This document shows, piece by piece, positions 8,571-16,433 of a stretch of 55,079 nt of DNA. A model generated the notes under the pieces. It saw only the letters and a list, made by a program, of their open reading frames with translations. It did no database searches and was not told the DNA's origin. Location of the stretch: contig JAGZQF010000007.1 of NCBI GenBank assembly GCA_018382295.1, forward strand, positions 1 through 55,079, in the 5' to 3' direction. Made by a program: the position numbers and the translations under genes. Source of the stretch: Collinsella sp. Its GTDB lineage: Bacteria > Actinomycetota > Coriobacteriia > Coriobacteriales > Coriobacteriaceae. Every line of letters starts with the position of its first letter. Position 1 is the first letter of the stretch.

Positions 8571-9482
8571 CTAGGCGAGGGGCGTGGATTCCCATTCACC
8601 GGTGGCGTGGGGGATGTCGAAGGTTCGATAACCGCAGTCGTACGCGTGCGCTTGTGCCTCGCGGATATTCCAGCAGATGTCGCAGGCGCGGTGTGCGTCC
8701 GAGCCAAAAGTGATCGGCACCTCGGCGTGGGCAAAGCAACGCAGCAATCCGGTCGCGGGATAGTAGTCGTCGAGGCCCTTGCGCGGTGCGGCCGTCGAGA
8801 TCTCAACGCGGCGGCCCGTGTCGTGAGCGCACTCGGCCATCTGCTCCCAGAACGGCGCGGGGTCAAAATCGGGCGCAAAGCCTTCCTTCGAAAAGCGCAT
8901 GACCAGGTCGGGGTGGGCCATCACATCAAAGTTAAGCGGGCTCTCGCAGGCGCGGCACCAGTCGTCGACATAGCGCTCCCACACGCCGTGTACCCCCAGG
9001 TTTTCCCAAACATGCAGGTTGGTGTCGTCATCGATCCAGCCGCAGCGCGAATCGGGCGTATCGGGGCGAGCGACGTCCTCCGTTCCCGCCGTGCCCGCGG
9101 CGCCGGCCATGATATCGCCTGGGTTGCCAATCCAATGCACGCTGCCCAAGCGCACTATGGCACCCGCGGACCAGCGCTCAACCAAAGGCTCGCAACCTTC
9201 GTACCAGTCGCATTCAAAGCCATAGATAAAGCTGAGCTCCGGCACAATCTGCGCGGCAAGCTTGCGAGCACCCTCAAAAGCCAGACGATGTACCGGCAGG
9301 TCGCCCTCAGTAACCTGCACTTCGCAGTTGGCATCCATGCTGGCGGGCAGGGTGAGATGGTCGGTCGAGACCATGACGCGGCAGCTGGCCGCAGCAGCGG
9401 CGCGAACGTTGTCCTCAAACGAGGCATGTCCGTCCGAAAACGAGGTGTGGGTATGGCAATCGACCATCGGGCAAGCAGACAT
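8571..9482 (-). CDS. hisK: Histidinol-phosphatase, PHP family
   Basis: Probably dephosphorylates histidinol phosphate, the one step not encoded in the his operon. The 303-residue protein has the PHP metal motifs: DCHTHTSFSDGHAS at the N-terminus, STDHLTLP, GFECDW, the conserved LGSVHWIG, VMAHPDL, EISTAA and the late ITFGSDAHRACDIC. The ATG at 9482 follows AAGGAG by five bases on the minus strand. It runs towards hisE. The family also contains other phosphoesterases, so the function rests on similarity plus neighbourhood. Confidence 0.82.
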   Translation of the reverse strand: MSACPMVDCHTHTSFSDGHASFEDNVRAAAAASCRVMVSTDHLTLPASMDANCEVQVTEGDLPVHRLAFEGARKLAAQIVPELSFIYGFECDWYEGCEPLVERWSAGAIVRLGSVHWIGNPGDIMAGAAGTAGTEDVARPDTPDSRCGWIDDDTNLHVWENLGVHGVWERYVDDWCRACESPLNFDVMAHPDLVMRFSKEGFAPDFDPAPFWEQMAECAHDTGRRVEISTAAPRKGLDDYYPATGLLRCFAHAEVPITFGSDAHRACDICWNIREAQAHAYDCGYRTFDIPHATGEWESTPLA

Positions 9483-9612
9483 GGCAGCTCCTTTGCGTCA
9501 AGCGAATCCGCTCCATTGTAATGGTGTAGCTTTTAACACGCCGGGCACGCCGGAGCTCGAAATCGATTGGAAAGGCTGTGCGGTGCGCGGCGCGGCCTCG
9601 CTTGCGCTCTCA

Positions 9613-9677
9613 AAACATGTACATCAGCCTCCAAAAGCTGCAGAAAATGACATGTTTGGAGGCTGATGTACATGTTT
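9613..9677. repeat. Perfect 23-bp inverted repeat between divergent genes
   Basis: Arms 9613-9635 and 9655-9677 match perfectly, with a 19-base spacer that contains another CATGT. The core is CATGTACATCAGCCTCCAAA. It lies in the 301-base divergent gap between the histidinol-phosphatase and larC2 genes. The gap also holds TGCTAGCGT near 9728, a weak -10 candidate for larC2. I see no gene in the gap. Confidence 0.9.
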
Positions 9678-9783
9678 GGATAGGGGCGAGGGCGGCGACG
9701 GACGAAAGTCACGCCTGTGCCACGTCCGATGTGCTAGCGTTTGGATGAACAAAACGAGCCCGTGCGGAAAGGAGTCGGACCGT

Positions 9784-10269
9784 ATGCCATGCGATAGCAC
9801 ATCCCCGCTGTCCCGCGAGACCGATGCACCCGAAACCATCGTCAAGTTGGAATGCGATATCGACGACGCATCGCCCGAGGTGCTCGCCTACGCTGCCGAC
9901 CGCCTGCGCGAGGCGGGTGCGCGCGAGGTGCACTGGCTGCCCCTCTACTGCAAAAAAGGCCGCCCCGGTTGGCAGCTGCAGGTGATCTGCTCGCACGAGG
10001 ATATCGAACGCCTGCAGACGATTATCTTTTTGGAAACCACGACCAACGGCATTCGTCGCCAGGTCATGGAGCGCGTTTGCCTGCCACGCCGCTTTGAGCG
10101 CGTAACGACGCCATGGGGCGAGGTATCCGTCAAGGTGGCCACCCTGCCCGACGGCAGCGAGCGCGCGGCGCCCGAGTACGAGGACTGCGCCCGTCTTGCC
10201 CGCGAGCACAACGTGCCGCTCCAGCGCGTGATGCAGGCGGCTCAGAGCGCGGCACTGCGATTCGAGTAA
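9784..10269 (+). CDS. larC2: Stand-alone LarC C-terminal domain (nickel-pincer cofactor chelatase, LarC2)
   Basis: LarC inserts nickel into the pyridinium-3,5-bisthiocarboxylic acid mononucleotide cofactor of lactate racemase-type enzymes. This 161-residue protein matches only the C-terminal half (DUF111): LECDIDDASPEVLAYAADRL, CKKGRPGWQLQVIC, ETTTNGIRRQ and PEYEDCARLAREHNVPL. In Lactobacillus, LarC is made from two reading frames joined by programmed frameshifting. Here no LarC1 frame lies upstream, where the divergent promoter region begins. The ATG at 9784 follows AAAGGAG; longer upstream frames run through non-coding sequence. Confidence 0.75.
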   Translation: MPCDSTSPLSRETDAPETIVKLECDIDDASPEVLAYAADRLREAGAREVHWLPLYCKKGRPGWQLQVICSHEDIERLQTIIFLETTTNGIRRQVMERVCLPRRFERVTTPWGEVSVKVATLPDGSERAAPEYEDCARLAREHNVPLQRVMQAAQSAALRFE

Positions 10270-10325
10270 CACGGCCGGCGACATCTCGCGCTCGGCCACA
10301 TCAACCCCACCCCGAAAGGACCACC

Positions 10326-10874
10326 ATGAAATACCTCATCGCCTCCGACATCCACGGCTCGGCATACTGGGCCGAGCGCCTGGTCGCCGCCATCGAGTCC
10401 GAGCAGCCCGACCGCATCGTCCTGCTGGGCGACCTGCTCTATCACGGTCCGCGCAACGACCTGCCGCGCGACTACGCCCCCAAGCGCGTGATTCCGCTGC
10501 TCAACGCCCTAGCCGACCGCATCATCGCGGTGCGCGGCAACTGCGACGCTGAGGTCGACCAGATGGTCCTCGACTTTCCCGTCATGGCCGACTACGCCAC
10601 GCTGTTTGACGAGAGCGGCCGCGAGCTGTTCCTGACGCACGGCCACGTCTTTGGCGCCGGCATGCACAACAGCGTCGACCACGCGCCCGCACTGCCCGAG
10701 GGCTCCGCGCTCGTCTACGGCCACACGCACATCAAGGTTAACGAGGAGAGCGCCGCGCACCCGGGCCTGTGGCTCTTCAATCCCGGCAGCGTGAGTATTC
10801 CCAAGGACGGTACGCACAGCTACGGCATCTACGAGGGCGGCGCGTTCCGTCACGTGATCCTGGAGGAGGAATAA
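10326..10874 (+). CDS. YfcE/MJ0936-type phosphodiesterase
   Basis: Calcineurin-like metallophosphoesterase of 182 residues, most like YfcE. All five motifs are visible: ASDIHGS, GDLLYHGPRN, RGNCD, THGHVFG and YGHTH, which bind two metal ions. Family members cleave phosphodiesters, but the natural substrate is unknown. The start at 10326 follows GAAAGGACCACC. It is 56 bases downstream of larC2 and two bases upstream of mazG, so it is probably part of one operon. Confidence 0.88.
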   Translation: MKYLIASDIHGSAYWAERLVAAIESEQPDRIVLLGDLLYHGPRNDLPRDYAPKRVIPLLNALADRIIAVRGNCDAEVDQMVLDFPVMADYATLFDESGRELFLTHGHVFGAGMHNSVDHAPALPEGSALVYGHTHIKVNEESAAHPGLWLFNPGSVSIPKDGTHSYGIYEGGAFRHVILEEE

Positions 10875-10876
10875 CC

Positions 10877-11737
10877 ATGGCGCAGCACATGGCTCAACAA
10901 AATGCCGAGGGCTCGCGCGATCTGTCCACGCTGGTCGACGCGTCGGCCGAGCTGCAGCATCTGGTGCAGACCATCTGGCGCCTGCGTCAGCCCGACGGTT
11001 GTCCGTGGGACCGCGAACAGACGCATCAGAGCATCGGTAAGAACATGATCGAGGAGGCCTACGAGGCACTCGACTGCATCGAGGCCAATGACGCGACGCA
11101 CCTGCGCGAGGAGCTGGGCGACGTGCTCATGCAGGTGGTGCTGCACGCTCAGATCGCGGCGGACGCCGGCGAGTTTACGCTGGCCGATGTGGCGCGCGAT
11201 ATTGACGCCAAGCTCATCCGCCGCCACCCGCACGTGTTTGGCGATGCGGATGCCGAGAGTTCCGACGAGGTGCTCAAGATTTGGGACGAGGTTAAGCTCG
11301 CCGAGAAGGCGGCCAAGGACAAGGCCGTGGCAGCGGGCGAGGCCGCGCCCGAGGGCCTGCTCGACGGCGTGCCCACGCATCTACCGGCGCTGATGCAGGC
11401 TCAGAAGGTGTCGCGCAAGGCGGCCGCCGTTGGCTTTGAGTGGGAGACCGTCCAGGACGTGTGGGACGAGGTCGCCGAGGAGCGTGCCGAGTTTGAGGCC
11501 GAGGCCCCGGGAACGCCCGAGCGCGAGATGGAGTTTGGCGACCTGCTCTTTGCTCTAGTCAACGTTGCGCGCAAAGAGGGGATTGACGCCGAGAGCGCCC
11601 TGCGCGCGAGCACGGCCAAGTTCCGCCGTCGCTGGGCCGCGATGGAGCAGATGGCGGCCGGTGCTCACGTGGATCTTGCCGAGCTTTCGACCCACGGCCT
11701 CAACGACCTGTGGGATGCCGCAAAGGCGGAGGAGTAA
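10877..11737 (+). CDS. mazG: Nucleoside triphosphate pyrophosphohydrolase MazG
   Basis: Hydrolyses (d)NTPs to monophosphates and pyrophosphate, clearing abnormal nucleotides. It has 286 residues. The first MazG domain carries WRLRQPDGCPWDREQTH and the metal-binding EEAYEALDC with EELGDVLMQVVLHA. The second carries EFGDLLFALVNVARKEGID. The usual double-domain MazG is about 260 residues; the extra length is an N-terminal stretch of roughly 20. The ATG follows GGAGGAGGA from the end of the previous gene. Confidence 0.93.
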   Translation: MAQHMAQQNAEGSRDLSTLVDASAELQHLVQTIWRLRQPDGCPWDREQTHQSIGKNMIEEAYEALDCIEANDATHLREELGDVLMQVVLHAQIAADAGEFTLADVARDIDAKLIRRHPHVFGDADAESSDEVLKIWDEVKLAEKAAKDKAVAAGEAAPEGLLDGVPTHLPALMQAQKVSRKAAAVGFEWETVQDVWDEVAEERAEFEAEAPGTPEREMEFGDLLFALVNVARKEGIDAESALRASTAKFRRRWAAMEQMAAGAHVDLAELSTHGLNDLWDAAKAEE

Positions 11738-11741
11738 GGCT

Positions 11742-11787
11742 GCGGGAACGACGGGCTGACACGCCTCATCGTTCCCGCTAAATTTTT
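11742..11787 (+). terminator. Terminator after mazG
   Basis: Perfect 10-bp stem (11742-11751 with 11769-11778), 17-base loop, then TAAATTTTT. It ends the larC2-phosphodiesterase-mazG unit before eno. Confidence 0.85.
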
Positions 11788-11800
11788 CGAAAATCAAGTG

Positions 11801-11853
11801 TATCCCTAGGCTAACTTAGGGCATAATGCAAAAAGTGCGACATGGCTAACTTA
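11801..11853 (+). promoter_or_regulatory. eno upstream region with a direct repeat
   Basis: GGCTAACTTA occurs twice, at 11809-11818 and 11844-11853, 35 bases apart. CATAAT at 11822-11827, between them, could be the -10 box. No convincing -35 is visible. The paired 10-mers flanking the possible promoter look like two half-sites for a regulator, though chance cannot be excluded. Confidence 0.4.
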
Positions 11854-11927
11854 CGGAGGCGCACCGACGGTGCACGGTCAGCCGGTCGCCAAGCATTCAG
11901 CCCGTTTCCAAGTGAGAGGGAGACAAC

Positions 11928-13217
11928 ATGAGCGATATTTTGGATGTTTACGGTCGCGAGGTGCTCGACAGCCGCGGCAACCCCACCGTCGAGGTCGAGG
12001 TCGTGCTCGAGGACGGCAGTTTCGGTCGCGCGATGGTGCCTTCGGGCGCATCGACCGGCGCTTTCGAAGCCTGCGAGCTGCGCGACGGCGACAAGGGCCG
12101 CTATCTGGGCAAGGGTGTCTCGCAGGCCGTCGAGCACGTCAACAACGAGTGCGCCGATGCCGTCGTGGGCCTCGATGCCTTCGATCAGCGCGCCGTCGAT
12201 GCCGCGCTGATCGCCGCCGACGGTACGCCCAACAAGACCAAGCTCGGCGCCAACGCCATCCTGGGCGTGTCGCTGGCCGTCGCCCGCGCCGCTGCCGAGT
12301 CGGCGGGCCTTTCGCTGTACCAGTATCTGGGTGGTGTCAACGCCCATCTGCTGCCCACGCCCATGATGAACATCCTCAACGGTGGCGTGCATGCCGACAA
12401 CAACGTCGACTTCCAGGAGTTCATGATCATGCCGGTGGGCGCCCCGAGCTTTGCCGAGGGCCTGCGTTGGTGCGCCGAGGTCTACCACACCCTCAAGGGC
12501 GTGCTGCACGAGGCCGGCCTGGGCGGCGGCGTAGGCGACGAGGGCGGCTTTGCGCCCAACCTCAAGACCAATGCCGAGCCGTTCGAGTACATCACCAAGG
12601 CCGTCGAGAAGGCCGGCTTTAAGCCCGGCGTCGACTTCATGTACGCCATGGACCCGGCCTCGACCGAGTTCTACAACGCCGAGACCGGCATGTACGAGCT
12701 CAAGGGCGAGGGCGTTGAGTATACGAGCGCTCAGATGGTTGATTACTGGGAGAAGCTCGTCGACACCTACCCCATCATCTCCATCGAGGACGGCATGGCC
12801 GAGGAGGACTGGGACGGCTGGGTTGAGCTCACCCGCCGCATTGGCAACAAAGTGCAGCTGGTGGGCGACGACCTGTTCGTCACTAACACCGAGCGCCTCA
12901 AGAAGGGCATCGAGCTGGGTGCCGCCAACGCGATCCTGGTCAAGGTCAACCAGATCGGCACGCTCACCGAGTCACTCGAGGCCATCGAGACCGCCAAGGA
13001 GGCCGGCTACGCTTGCATCGTGAGCCACCGTTCCGGCGAGACCGAGGACTCCACGATCGCCGACCTGGTCGTGGGCGTCAACGCCGGTCAGATTAAGTCG
13101 GGCGCCCCGTGCCGCAGCGACCGTATCGCCAAGTACAACCAGCTCATCCGTATCGAGGACGAGCTCGAGGGCAGCGCGCGCTACGCCGGCAAGGCCGCGT
13201 TCTACAACATTCGCTAG
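11928..13217 (+). CDS. eno: Enolase
   Basis: Glycolytic enzyme interconverting 2-phosphoglycerate and phosphoenolpyruvate. The 429-residue protein is full length. It has the N-terminal GREVLDSRGNPTVEV, the mobile loop SGASTGAFEACELRD, GGVHADNNVDFQEFM, metal ligands in YAMDPAST, SIEDGMAEEDW and VGDDLFVTN, the catalytic Lys in AILVKVNQIGTL, and SHRSGETEDSTIAD. GAGAGGGAGA precedes the ATG. It has its own upstream region and terminator, so it is probably transcribed alone. Confidence 0.98.
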   Translation: MSDILDVYGREVLDSRGNPTVEVEVVLEDGSFGRAMVPSGASTGAFEACELRDGDKGRYLGKGVSQAVEHVNNECADAVVGLDAFDQRAVDAALIAADGTPNKTKLGANAILGVSLAVARAAAESAGLSLYQYLGGVNAHLLPTPMMNILNGGVHADNNVDFQEFMIMPVGAPSFAEGLRWCAEVYHTLKGVLHEAGLGGGVGDEGGFAPNLKTNAEPFEYITKAVEKAGFKPGVDFMYAMDPASTEFYNAETGMYELKGEGVEYTSAQMVDYWEKLVDTYPIISIEDGMAEEDWDGWVELTRRIGNKVQLVGDDLFVTNTERLKKGIELGAANAILVKVNQIGTLTESLEAIETAKEAGYACIVSHRSGETEDSTIADLVVGVNAGQIKSGAPCRSDRIAKYNQLIRIEDELEGSARYAGKAAFYNIR

Positions 13218-13289
13218 GCAAACGGCGTGCGCGGGGCGGGGTTGACTCGGATTCGCCTCGCTCCCGCCGGGCGCTGTTGAGCACCATTG

Positions 13290-13321
13290 GGCGCTGGGCC
13301 ATATGGCTCAGCGCCTTTTTT
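13290..13321 (+). terminator. Terminator after eno
   Basis: GGCGCTGGGCC and GGCTCAGCGCC form an 11-bp stem (one G-T) around ATAT, followed by TTTTTT. Confidence 0.92.
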
Positions 13322-13412
13322 ATGTCGAGCAAGGGCCGCCGAAGGCGTTGCGCGCGCTCGTGCTATAACTAAAAGACTTAGCGCAAACAAACCTCAACCG
13401 CACAAGGCGCAC

Positions 13413-14174
13413 ATGGATCAGATTTACGACAACAGGTACTATTCCGCCGGTTCGCGTGAGCCGTCGTCTCGTCGTGCGCGTACCGCGCAGCTTGGCGGGT
13501 CCGACTACGGCAGCGTCGATCACCGCGCACGGCGTCCGCCAAGTGCCTCACACTCCCGTGCTCAAATGAATACGTCGACGGACCACCCGCCACGTTCGGC
13601 GCGCCCGACGCATGCTCAGCGCCCCTCGGCTCAAACGCACGAAAATTCGACCAGGCCCTCGAACCGTCTTTCGGGCTCGGACTTTATGCACTACGCCAAC
13701 GACAACGCAGTGGTCAAGGCAATTTACGACTTTACCCACGGTCCTCAGCGAGGGCTATTCATCGGCATTGTCGTTGCTCTGGTGCTCGTGAGCCTGTATT
13801 TCCCCGTGCGCGATCTGTACGTGGCAAAGCGTTCGAGCGATATCTTGGCCAAGCAGGTCGAGATTCGTCAGCAATACAATGATGAGCTGCAAAAAAGCGT
13901 CGACAAGCTGCTCTCGGAGGAGGGTATCAAGGACGCGGCATCCGAGGACTTGGGCCTGGTGATGCCCGGCGAGAAGAGGATTGAAGTGCAGGGCCTGGAC
14001 GACGATTCGGATTCGTCTTCGAGCAAGAAGTCGTCGAACGCCAAGAAGGCCAGCGAAGTTGCCAAGGAAATCGAAGAAGTCGGTAAGGACGCGCCGTGGT
14101 ACATCCAGGCGCTCGACATGCTGTTTGGGTTTAACGGTGTCGAGGGCCAGACGGTCGTGTCCAACGGCAAATAG
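13413..14174 (+). CDS. FtsB/DivIC-like septum formation initiator
   Basis: Small division protein expected to bind the FtsL/FtsQ-type complex at the septum. Of 253 residues, the first 90 or so are a low-complexity, Arg/Ser/Pro-rich cytoplasmic region. One membrane helix follows at about 114-132 (GLFIGIVVALVLVSLYF), then a short coiled-coil segment (140-175) and the family-like ASEDLGLVMPGEKRIEV. The tail is Ser/Lys/Asp-rich. The eno-FtsB-ppx order is conserved in many actinobacteria and supports the call. TATAAC at 13364-13369 may be its -10 box. The ribosome binding site is weak (AAGG). Confidence 0.82.
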   Translation: MDQIYDNRYYSAGSREPSSRRARTAQLGGSDYGSVDHRARRPPSASHSRAQMNTSTDHPPRSARPTHAQRPSAQTHENSTRPSNRLSGSDFMHYANDNAVVKAIYDFTHGPQRGLFIGIVVALVLVSLYFPVRDLYVAKRSSDILAKQVEIRQQYNDELQKSVDKLLSEEGIKDAASEDLGLVMPGEKRIEVQGLDDDSDSSSSKKSSNAKKASEVAKEIEEVGKDAPWYIQALDMLFGFNGVEGQTVVSNGK

Positions 14175-14194
14175 CGCCCGGAGGGGAGCGCGCA

Positions 14195-15199
14195 ATGGCA
14201 GATTGCAAACGATATAAGGTGGCGGCGATCGACCTGGGAACGGTGTCGTCGCGACTGGTGTTGGCGCAGGTTGAGGCCGGGGCGATTGTGGAATCGTCCA
14301 AGCATACCGAGATTACAGACTTGGGTGAGGGCGTCGACGCGACGGGTCGCTTTTGCGAGGCGGCTGTGGAACGCGTGCTCGCTGCGTGCCGCATGTTCGT
14401 GGCCGAGGCGCGCGACTTTGGGGCCGCGTGCATCTGCACCACGTGCACGAGCGCTGCGCGTGATGCGTCCAACGCCGCGCTGCTGTTGGACGGTCTGCGC
14501 GAGCTGGGGCTCGAGCCACAGGTGATTCCGGGAGAGGTCGAGGCGCGCCTGACGTTTTTTGGCGTGGCGCACGACTTTGCCGGCGAGCGCATTATCGTTG
14601 CCGATTCGGGCGGCGGGTCCACGGAGCTCGCGACGGGCGTGTACGCACCGGAGCGAGGGATCTTTGCGCTGGAGGGCACGCGCTCGCTGGACATTGGATG
14701 CCGTCGCGTAACGGAGCGCTTCTTCTCGGCCCTGCCGCCTGCGGACGGTGAACTTGCGGCCGCCGCCGACTGGGCGGGCGAGCAGTTCGCTATCTATTTT
14801 GAGGGCCTGCCCAGCAATTTTGAGCGCGCCGAGCGCCTGGTCGCGGTGGGTGGCACCGTCACCACGCTCGTGGCGCTGGTCCACGAGTTGGAGCCGTACG
14901 ATTCGAGCTTTGTGCACCTGCGCGAGCTTTCGATGGAACAGATTTCGGCCGCTATTGAGCGCATGTCTGCGCTGGATGTTGCAGGCATTGCCGCGTTGCC
15001 AGGCGTGCAGTCCAAACGCGCGGGCGTGATTCTCGCTGGCGCCGTGGTAATTCGCGAGCTCATGCGAGCTGGCGGTTACAAGACGCTCACCGTAAGCGAG
15101 AACAGCCTACTCGCCGGCATGGCCGCCACCATCAACGAAACTCTCGACGGCGCGACCCCCACCATCGGCTGGACCCCGAGCCTCAGCGCCTTCCAATAA
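14195..15199 (+). CDS. Ppx/GppA exopolyphosphatase or pppGpp phosphohydrolase
   Basis: Actin-fold (ASKHA) phosphatase of 334 residues that removes terminal phosphates from polyphosphate or pppGpp. Motifs: AAIDLGTVSSRLVLA, the second-domain VADSGGGSTELATG, and VAVGGTVTTLVAL. It is about the length of short single-module Ppx proteins and lacks the C-terminal HD-like domain of E. coli Ppx. It follows the division gene by 20 bases and ends inside the first arm of a family A palindrome. Which substrate it uses cannot be told from sequence. Confidence 0.88.
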   Translation: MADCKRYKVAAIDLGTVSSRLVLAQVEAGAIVESSKHTEITDLGEGVDATGRFCEAAVERVLAACRMFVAEARDFGAACICTTCTSAARDASNAALLLDGLRELGLEPQVIPGEVEARLTFFGVAHDFAGERIIVADSGGGSTELATGVYAPERGIFALEGTRSLDIGCRRVTERFFSALPPADGELAAAADWAGEQFAIYFEGLPSNFERAERLVAVGGTVTTLVALVHELEPYDSSFVHLRELSMEQISAAIERMSALDVAGIAALPGVQSKRAGVILAGAVVIRELMRAGGYKTLTVSENSLLAGMAATINETLDGATPTIGWTPSLSAFQ

Positions 15200-15264
15200 G
15201 TTGCGGTGAAATACGGACTAAATCGCCCTTTCGGGCCCCAAACAGTCCCTATTCCACCGCAACT
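15199..15264. repeat. Palindromic repeat, family A copy 2
   Basis: AGTTGCGGTGAAATACGGAC (15199-15218) pairs imperfectly with AACAGTCCCTATTCCACCGC and following bases (15241-15264). The last base of the Ppx/GppA stop region overlaps the left arm. It lies where the + strand gene meets the minus-strand tRNA-Leu unit. Confidence 0.85.
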
Positions 15265-15272
15265 CACCATCG

Positions 15273-15480
15273 GTATCGGCATCCAAAAGAAACAAGCCCG
15301 CATCCCTGGGGGACACGGGCTCGTAGACAATACATGGTAGGGGCGGTGGGGCGTCTGCGTATTTGCTGCGCAAATCTGCACCGGCTTCGGCCGCCTGCCG
15401 GCGCCCTCGCCGGCTCGCTACGGACGCTGCGCGTCCGCTTGACGCTCGCCCCCTCGCGGGTTCGAGTCCCACCGGCATCT
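15273..15480. repeat. Duplicated tRNA-Leu 3' end, terminator and inverted T-arm
   Basis: Bases 15277-15323 nearly repeat 15473-15519 (the tRNA terminator), and 15334-15350 exactly repeats 15530-15546 (the last 14 bases of the tRNA-Leu plus CCA). After 15350 the copy breaks off into unrelated sequence. At 15458-15474 GGGTTCGAGTCCCACCG is a 17-base inverted copy of the tRNA T-arm. No full cloverleaf can be formed. The patch looks like the remains of tRNA duplication or of an element integrated at the tRNA. Confidence 0.75.
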
Positions 15481-15517
15481 AAAAGAAACAAGCCCGCATC
15501 CCTGGGGGACGCGGGCT
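15481..15517 (-). terminator. Terminator of tRNA-Leu
   Basis: On the minus strand AGCCCGC and GCGGGCT (15511-15517 and 15491-15497) form a stem with an inner TCCC/GGGA pairing, followed by TGTTTCTTTT. It sits 13 bases beyond the tRNA CCA end. Confidence 0.8.
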
Positions 15518-15530
15518 CGAAAGTTCCGTA

Positions 15531-15615
15531 TGGTAGGGGCGGTGGGACTCGAACCCACAATCCTTGCGGCGAGAGATTTTAAGTCTCCTGCGTATGCCAA
15601 TTCCGCCACGCCCCC
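15531..15615 (-). tRNA. tRNA-Leu (anticodon UAA)
   Basis: Class II tRNA of 85 bases with encoded CCA (15531-15533). The acceptor GGGGGCG pairs with CGCCCCT. D-arm is TGGCGGAATTGGCA, anticodon loop CTTAAAA gives UAA at 15579-15581, the variable arm is CGCCGCAAGGATTG and the T-arm GTGGGTTCGAGTCCCAC. The first pair is G-U. The sequence agrees well with other bacterial leucine tRNAs. Confidence 0.95.
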
Positions 15616-15646
15616 GTGAGACTAGAAGTCTAGCACAAGCCGTCCG

Positions 15647-16270
15647 TTACGCGTTGACGGCCATCGAGTGCTGGCCCGACTTTTCCAGGAACTCCTGGAA
15701 CTTGGCCTCGTCGCCTTTGTTCTTGTACTGCAGGGCCAGCAGGTATTCCAGTCGGCAAGCCTTGACCTTGTCGTCGCCGGCTTCCTCGAGCATACGCTCC
15801 AGCTCGGGGATGTCGTTGTGGCGCTTCAGAATCATCGTGTCATACATCAGCTGGCACTCGTGCGCGACCGCCTCGGCCTGGCCGCCCTCAAAGCCCTTAA
15901 TCTCGTGCAGTAGCTCCTTGGACTTTTTACGGTCCTCCTGGCCAACGTAGTAGTTGAAGGCCTTGATCACCAGGTCGACACGCTGCATCTTGGGCAGGTT
16001 AAGGCCCAGCAGGAGGTCGAACATCTCGTCGGCGCGCTTGTGGTCCTCGCGCAGCAGATAGGAGTTCAGGCGCAGATAATCGCGGTTGTAGCGCGGGTAC
16101 AGCATGCTGGTGAGCTTGCTGTCGAGCAGGCGGTCGAACTCATCCCACTGCTTGGCGGCCATCAGCTGCTGCAGGCGCTTGAACGTGGTGCGTTTTTTAA
16201 CGCTAAAGAACACCGATATGGCGATACAAATAATGACAACGGCGGTCCAGAGTGTGCGGGAATCGGGCAT
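15647..16270 (-). CDS. Membrane-anchored TPR-like protein of unknown function
   Basis: The 207-residue protein starts with a membrane helix (residues 6-24, TLWTAVVIICIAISVFF). A helical region follows, with repeating short pairs of helices such as LMAAKQWDEFDRLLD and YLLREDHKRADEMFDLL, like tetratricopeptide repeats. The helical part probably faces the cytoplasm and binds a partner. The ATG at 16270 follows GAGGAG by about seven bases. A TATAAT box on the minus strand (16326-16331) suits a promoter. I do not recognise a named family. Confidence 0.75.
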   Translation of the reverse strand: MPDSRTLWTAVVIICIAISVFFSVKKRTTFKRLQQLMAAKQWDEFDRLLDSKLTSMLYPRYNRDYLRLNSYLLREDHKRADEMFDLLLGLNLPKMQRVDLVIKAFNYYVGQEDRKKSKELLHEIKGFEGGQAEAVAHECQLMYDTMILKRHNDIPELERMLEEAGDDKVKACRLEYLLALQYKNKGDEAKFQEFLEKSGQHSMAVNA

Positions 16271-16325
16271 ATTGAGCTCCTCGGTCGCTCGTAAAACAAG
16301 CGGTATGACAATACGTGCTAGATGT

Positions 16326-16398
16326 ATTATACGCAGCGTGCAAGCAAACTGGCACAAAAGCGCATCGAGGCCGAGCGCCATCGCTCGCTGCGGTACAC
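16326..16398. promoter_or_regulatory. Divergent promoter region, TPR-like gene and gatB
   Basis: TATAAT reads on the minus strand at 16326-16331, about 55 bases before the TPR-like gene. TACACT on the + strand at 16393-16398 is a -10 candidate for the EIIB gene. Neither has a strong -35. Confidence 0.45.
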
Positions 16399-16433
16399 TT
16401 ACCTAAAGTAAACCATGAAGGGAGACATTACCT

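Noticed and set aside
15334..15474. A second tRNA gene
   Set aside because: Only the last bases of the acceptor and a separate inverted T-arm are present. No anticodon arm or D-arm can be formed.
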